Part shown: piece after piece, positions 61,728 through 64,000 of the stretch
How the letters are laid out: each line of letters starts with the position of its first letter
How positions within the stretch are numbered: position 1 is the stretch's first letter
Assembly (NCBI RefSeq): GCF_025149465.1
Contig: NZ_CP102275.1
Location: 744,001 to 808,000 of the forward strand
Reading direction: 5' to 3'
Length of the DNA: 64,000 bases
Source: Thomasclavelia spiroformis DSM 1552
Lineage (GTDB): Bacteria; Bacillota_I; Bacilli_A; Erysipelotrichales; Coprobacillaceae
Position numbers and translations under genes: made by a program
Notes under the pieces: model-generated
Database searches by the model: none
The model's input: only the letters and a program-made list of their open reading frames with translations
Told to the model about the DNA's origin: nothing

Positions 61728-63563
61728 GTGAGTGATTTTTTACCGATAAATCGTCAGGAAATGGAAGAAAGAGGTTGGCAGCAACCGGATTTTGTTTATA
61801 TATGTGGAGATGGTTATGTTGATCATCCTTCATTTGGCGCTGCTATTATTTGTCGAACTTTAGAAAGTCATGGTTTTAAGGTTTGTTTTTTAGCTCAGCC
61901 AGATTGGCATAATGTTGAAGAATTTAGACAATTTGGAAAGCCTCGATTAGGGTTTTTGATTTCATCTGGAAATATTGATTCAATGGTTAATCATTATACG
62001 GTTGCTAAAAAACGTCGTCATAAAGATTTATATACGCCAGGAGGAAAGGGGTTTAAACGACCAGATCGTGCTGTAATCGTATATAGCCAAATGGCACGTC
62101 AAGCATATAAAGATGCCAATATTATTATTGGAGGCATTGAAGCTAGTTTAAGACGTCTTGGACATTATGATTATTGGGACGATAAAGTTCGTAAATCAAT
62201 TATTATTGATGCTAATGCTGATTTATTATTATATGGAATGGGTGAAAATAGCATTATTGAAGTAGCTGAAGCTTTAGATAGTGGTTTAGAAATAAAGTAT
62301 TTAACGTATTTAGATGGAACTGTTTTTAAAACCAAAAATCTTGAAGATGCCCATGAACCAATTATTTTACCTAGTTATGAAGAAATTTGTAAAGATAAAG
62401 TTGCTTATGCTAAATCTTTTCAAATTCAATATTTAAATACTGATCATTATAACGCTAAAACTTTAGTTGAACCATATCAAGGCTGGTATGTTGTTCAAAA
62501 TCGACCAAATCGCCCACTAACACAACGTGAATTTGATCGAGCGTATTCATTAGATTATAATCGTACATATCATCCTAGTAGCGAGCATATTCCAGCTATT
62601 AATGAAGTGAAATTTTCATTGATTAGTAATCGTGGTTGTTTTGGCTCTTGTAATTTTTGTGCTTTGGCTTTTCATCAAGGAAGAATTGTTCAAACTCGTT
62701 CGCATGAATCGATTTTATCAGAAGCAAGTAAAATGGTTTGGGATCCGGAATTTAAAGGGTATATTCATGATGTAGGAGGACCAACTGCTAATTTTAGACA
62801 ACCGGCTTGTAAAAAACAACAAAAACATGGAGCTTGTCCAACTAAACAATGTCTATGGCCAAAACCTTGTAATAATTTAGAAGTTAGTCATCAAGATTAT
62901 AAGGAACTGTTAAATAAATTAAAGATGTTACCAAATATAAAAAAAGTATTTGTTCGTTCAGGAATTAGATATGATTATTTAATGTATGATAAAGATGATA
63001 GCTTTTTTAGAGAATTAGTTCAAAATCATATAAGTGGCCAATTAAAAGTAGCTCCTGAGCATATTAGCGATCGTGTTTTAGATAAAATGGGAAAACCACG
63101 TCGAGGTTTGTATGAAAAATTTGTTGATAAATATTATCGTTTAAATGAAGAATATAATAAAAAGCAATTTTTAGTTCCATATTTAATGTCATCACATCCA
63201 GGTTGTACCCTAGAAGATGCTATTGAATTAGCTGAATATTTACGAGATATTCATCATCAACCAGAGCAAGTACAAGATTTTTATCCGACTCCTGGAACTC
63301 TTTCAACTGCAATGTATTATACTGAATTAGATCCTCGAGATATGTCTAAAGTATATGTTCCAAAAACGGCTAAAGAAAAAGCAATGCAAAGAGCCTTGAT
63401 TCAATATCGTAATCCTAAAAATTATGATTTAGTATATGAAGCATTAATTAAAGCAAATCGTAAAGATTTAATTGGTTTTTCAAAAAAATGTTTAATTAGA
63501 CCTAGAAAGAATAATCAACAGCATAGATATCCACCAAAATGCAATAAACAAAAAAGAGGGTAA
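61728..63563 (+). CDS. YgiQ-family radical SAM protein
   Basis: A 611-residue radical SAM enzyme of unknown reaction. The SAM cluster motif C-F-G-S-C-N-F-C (about residue 303, RGCFGSCNFCALAFHQGR) is canonical, and GWQQPDFVYICGDGYVDHPSFG and VAPEHISDRVLDKMGKP match the YgiQ family. It uses a GTG start at 61728 with AAAGAGGG 7 bases upstream. A candidate -10 TATAAT lies at 61695-61700. It is followed by the partial hydrolase gene with a 5-base gap. Confidence 0.92.
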   Translation: MSDFLPINRQEMEERGWQQPDFVYICGDGYVDHPSFGAAIICRTLESHGFKVCFLAQPDWHNVEEFRQFGKPRLGFLISSGNIDSMVNHYTVAKKRRHKDLYTPGGKGFKRPDRAVIVYSQMARQAYKDANIIIGGIEASLRRLGHYDYWDDKVRKSIIIDANADLLLYGMGENSIIEVAEALDSGLEIKYLTYLDGTVFKTKNLEDAHEPIILPSYEEICKDKVAYAKSFQIQYLNTDHYNAKTLVEPYQGWYVVQNRPNRPLTQREFDRAYSLDYNRTYHPSSEHIPAINEVKFSLISNRGCFGSCNFCALAFHQGRIVQTRSHESILSEASKMVWDPEFKGYIHDVGGPTANFRQPACKKQQKHGACPTKQCLWPKPCNNLEVSHQDYKELLNKLKMLPNIKKVFVRSGIRYDYLMYDKDDSFFRELVQNHISGQLKVAPEHISDRVLDKMGKPRRGLYEKFVDKYYRLNEEYNKKQFLVPYLMSSHPGCTLEDAIELAEYLRDIHHQPEQVQDFYPTPGTLSTAMYYTELDPRDMSKVYVPKTAKEKAMQRALIQYRNPKNYDLVYEALIKANRKDLIGFSKKCLIRPRKNNQQHRYPPKCNKQKRG

Positions 63564-63568
63564 TGACT

Positions 63569-64000
63569 ATGAAATTTAGCGAAACTTTTTCATCTACAAC
63601 TAGAACATTAATAAATTTTGATCTTTATTTACCAGCTGTGATGATTAGATATAAAGGTGTTGTACAAATTCATCATGCTATGGGAGAATATGTTGGACGT
63701 TATCGTCGTTTTGCTGAATATTTAGCAAGTGATGGATTTGTTGTTGTTGTAAGTGATTTTCCGGGTCATGGAATGTCTTTATATAATTATGAACAAGGAT
63801 ATTTTGGTGTTGGTGATGCAACAGTAAACTTAGTTGAAGATATGCAGCGACTTAGAAATATTATTGCTTCAAGATTCCCTGATTTGCCTTATTTTATTTT
63901 AGGTAATGAATTGGGCTCAGTTGTTTTAAGAAAGTATGTTGCTAAATATGGTGATTATATTCAAGGTTGTATTTTTATGGGAACTTGTGGTAAATTGAAA
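63569..64000 (+). CDS. S33-type alpha/beta hydrolase, 3' end outside the window; nucleophile Ser replaced by Glu
   Basis: The visible 144 residues match the serine aminopeptidase S33/monoacylglycerol lipase family: VVQIHHAMGEYVGRYRRFAEYLASDGFVVVVSDFPGHGMS, then PYFILGNELGSVVLRKY. In the nucleophile elbow the family has G-x-S-x-G; here it reads G-N-E-L-G, so Glu stands where Ser is needed. The oxyanion region is otherwise kept. It may be a pseudo-enzyme. AGAGGG (63555-63560) is 8 bases before ATG 63569; ATG 63563 is too close. Confidence 0.8.
   Translation, partial: MKFSETFSSTTRTLINFDLYLPAVMIRYKGVVQIHHAMGEYVGRYRRFAEYLASDGFVVVVSDFPGHGMSLYNYEQGYFGVGDATVNLVEDMQRLRNIIASRFPDLPYFILGNELGSVVLRKYVAKYGDYIQGCIFMGTCGKLK

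Noticed and set aside
1-64000. CRISPR arrays, prophage or conjugative modules
   Set aside because: No regularly spaced repeats, no cas, capsid, integrase or relaxase genes were seen.

Overview
This is about 64 kb of very AT-rich, densely coded chromosome from a spore-forming, low-GC Bacillota. Supporting signs are strong AGGAGG ribosome binding sites, sigma-A promoters, a T-box, a cotJABC spore-coat operon, a meso-DAP operon of the acetylase type, and many reads typical of gut Erysipelotrichia. A Thomasclavelia/Erysipelatoclostridium-like organism is my best guess from protein style; no database was consulted. Most of the window is housekeeping sequence with short accessory islands.

Layout. 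1-2 kb: thyA (cut by the window edge), dfrA and plsC. 2-4 kb (minus): rsmF, an HD phosphohydrolase and a small coiled-coil ORF. 4.2 kb: tRNA-Leu(CAA), then a decayed XRE regulator beside an intact one. 5.5-11.9 kb: a Phe-type T-box controlling aroF-aroB-aroA-aroC-pheA-aroK, so the common aromatic pathway appears to be tuned by phenylalanyl-tRNA charging. 12-16 kb: HAD phosphatase, hypothetical, glycerate kinase, EFR1 ferredoxin, yaaA broken by one in-frame TAA, and rpsO with a structured leader. 16.5-18.4 kb: a class C group II intron seated directly behind the rpsO terminator.

18.4-20.5 kb (minus): a three-gene class D-like sortase cassette whose likely substrate ends in a non-LPXTG signal. 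20.6-25.9 kb: an exopolysaccharide control module (Wzz, CpsB, CpsD, SGNH protein) divergent from a CapD/PglF-type dehydratase. 26-30.3 kb: an RlmCD-like methyltransferase, a carboxymuconolactone decarboxylase-like protein with a MerR regulator, a LysR regulator and an aldo/keto reductase. 30.5-35.2 kb: a large ABC fusion protein, a sugar acetyltransferase, tRNA-Trp and cotJABC. 35.4-36.8 kb: an IS110-family element with a strong bridge-RNA candidate upstream of its transposase. 36.8-38.8 kb: a PadR / DUF1700-like / DUF4097 / PspC envelope operon with a perfect inverted repeat against the padR start codon. 38.9-45.5 kb: a YbiT-like ABC-F protein, a nitroreductase, and a MarR-controlled heterodimeric ABC exporter with two near-identical 20-bp operators.

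45.5-51.8 kb is an eroding accessory island: a lactococcin-972-type ABC module whose membrane protein is split by one TAA, a neighbouring 125-codon frame holding six TAA codons, a secreted matrixin-type metalloprotease and its partner, a LytTR regulator with Glu at the phosphoacceptor position, and a 92-residue protein that looks like a free-standing NrdD glycyl-radical tail. 52-55.9 kb: dapF-dapH-N-acetyl-DAP deacetylase-aminotransferase. 56-57 kb: a split chromate-type transporter. 57.1-59.1 kb: an orphan C39-peptidase ABC transporter placed just upstream of ybeY-cdd-era-recO. 61.7-64 kb: a YgiQ radical SAM protein and a partial S33-type hydrolase in which the nucleophile serine position reads Glu.
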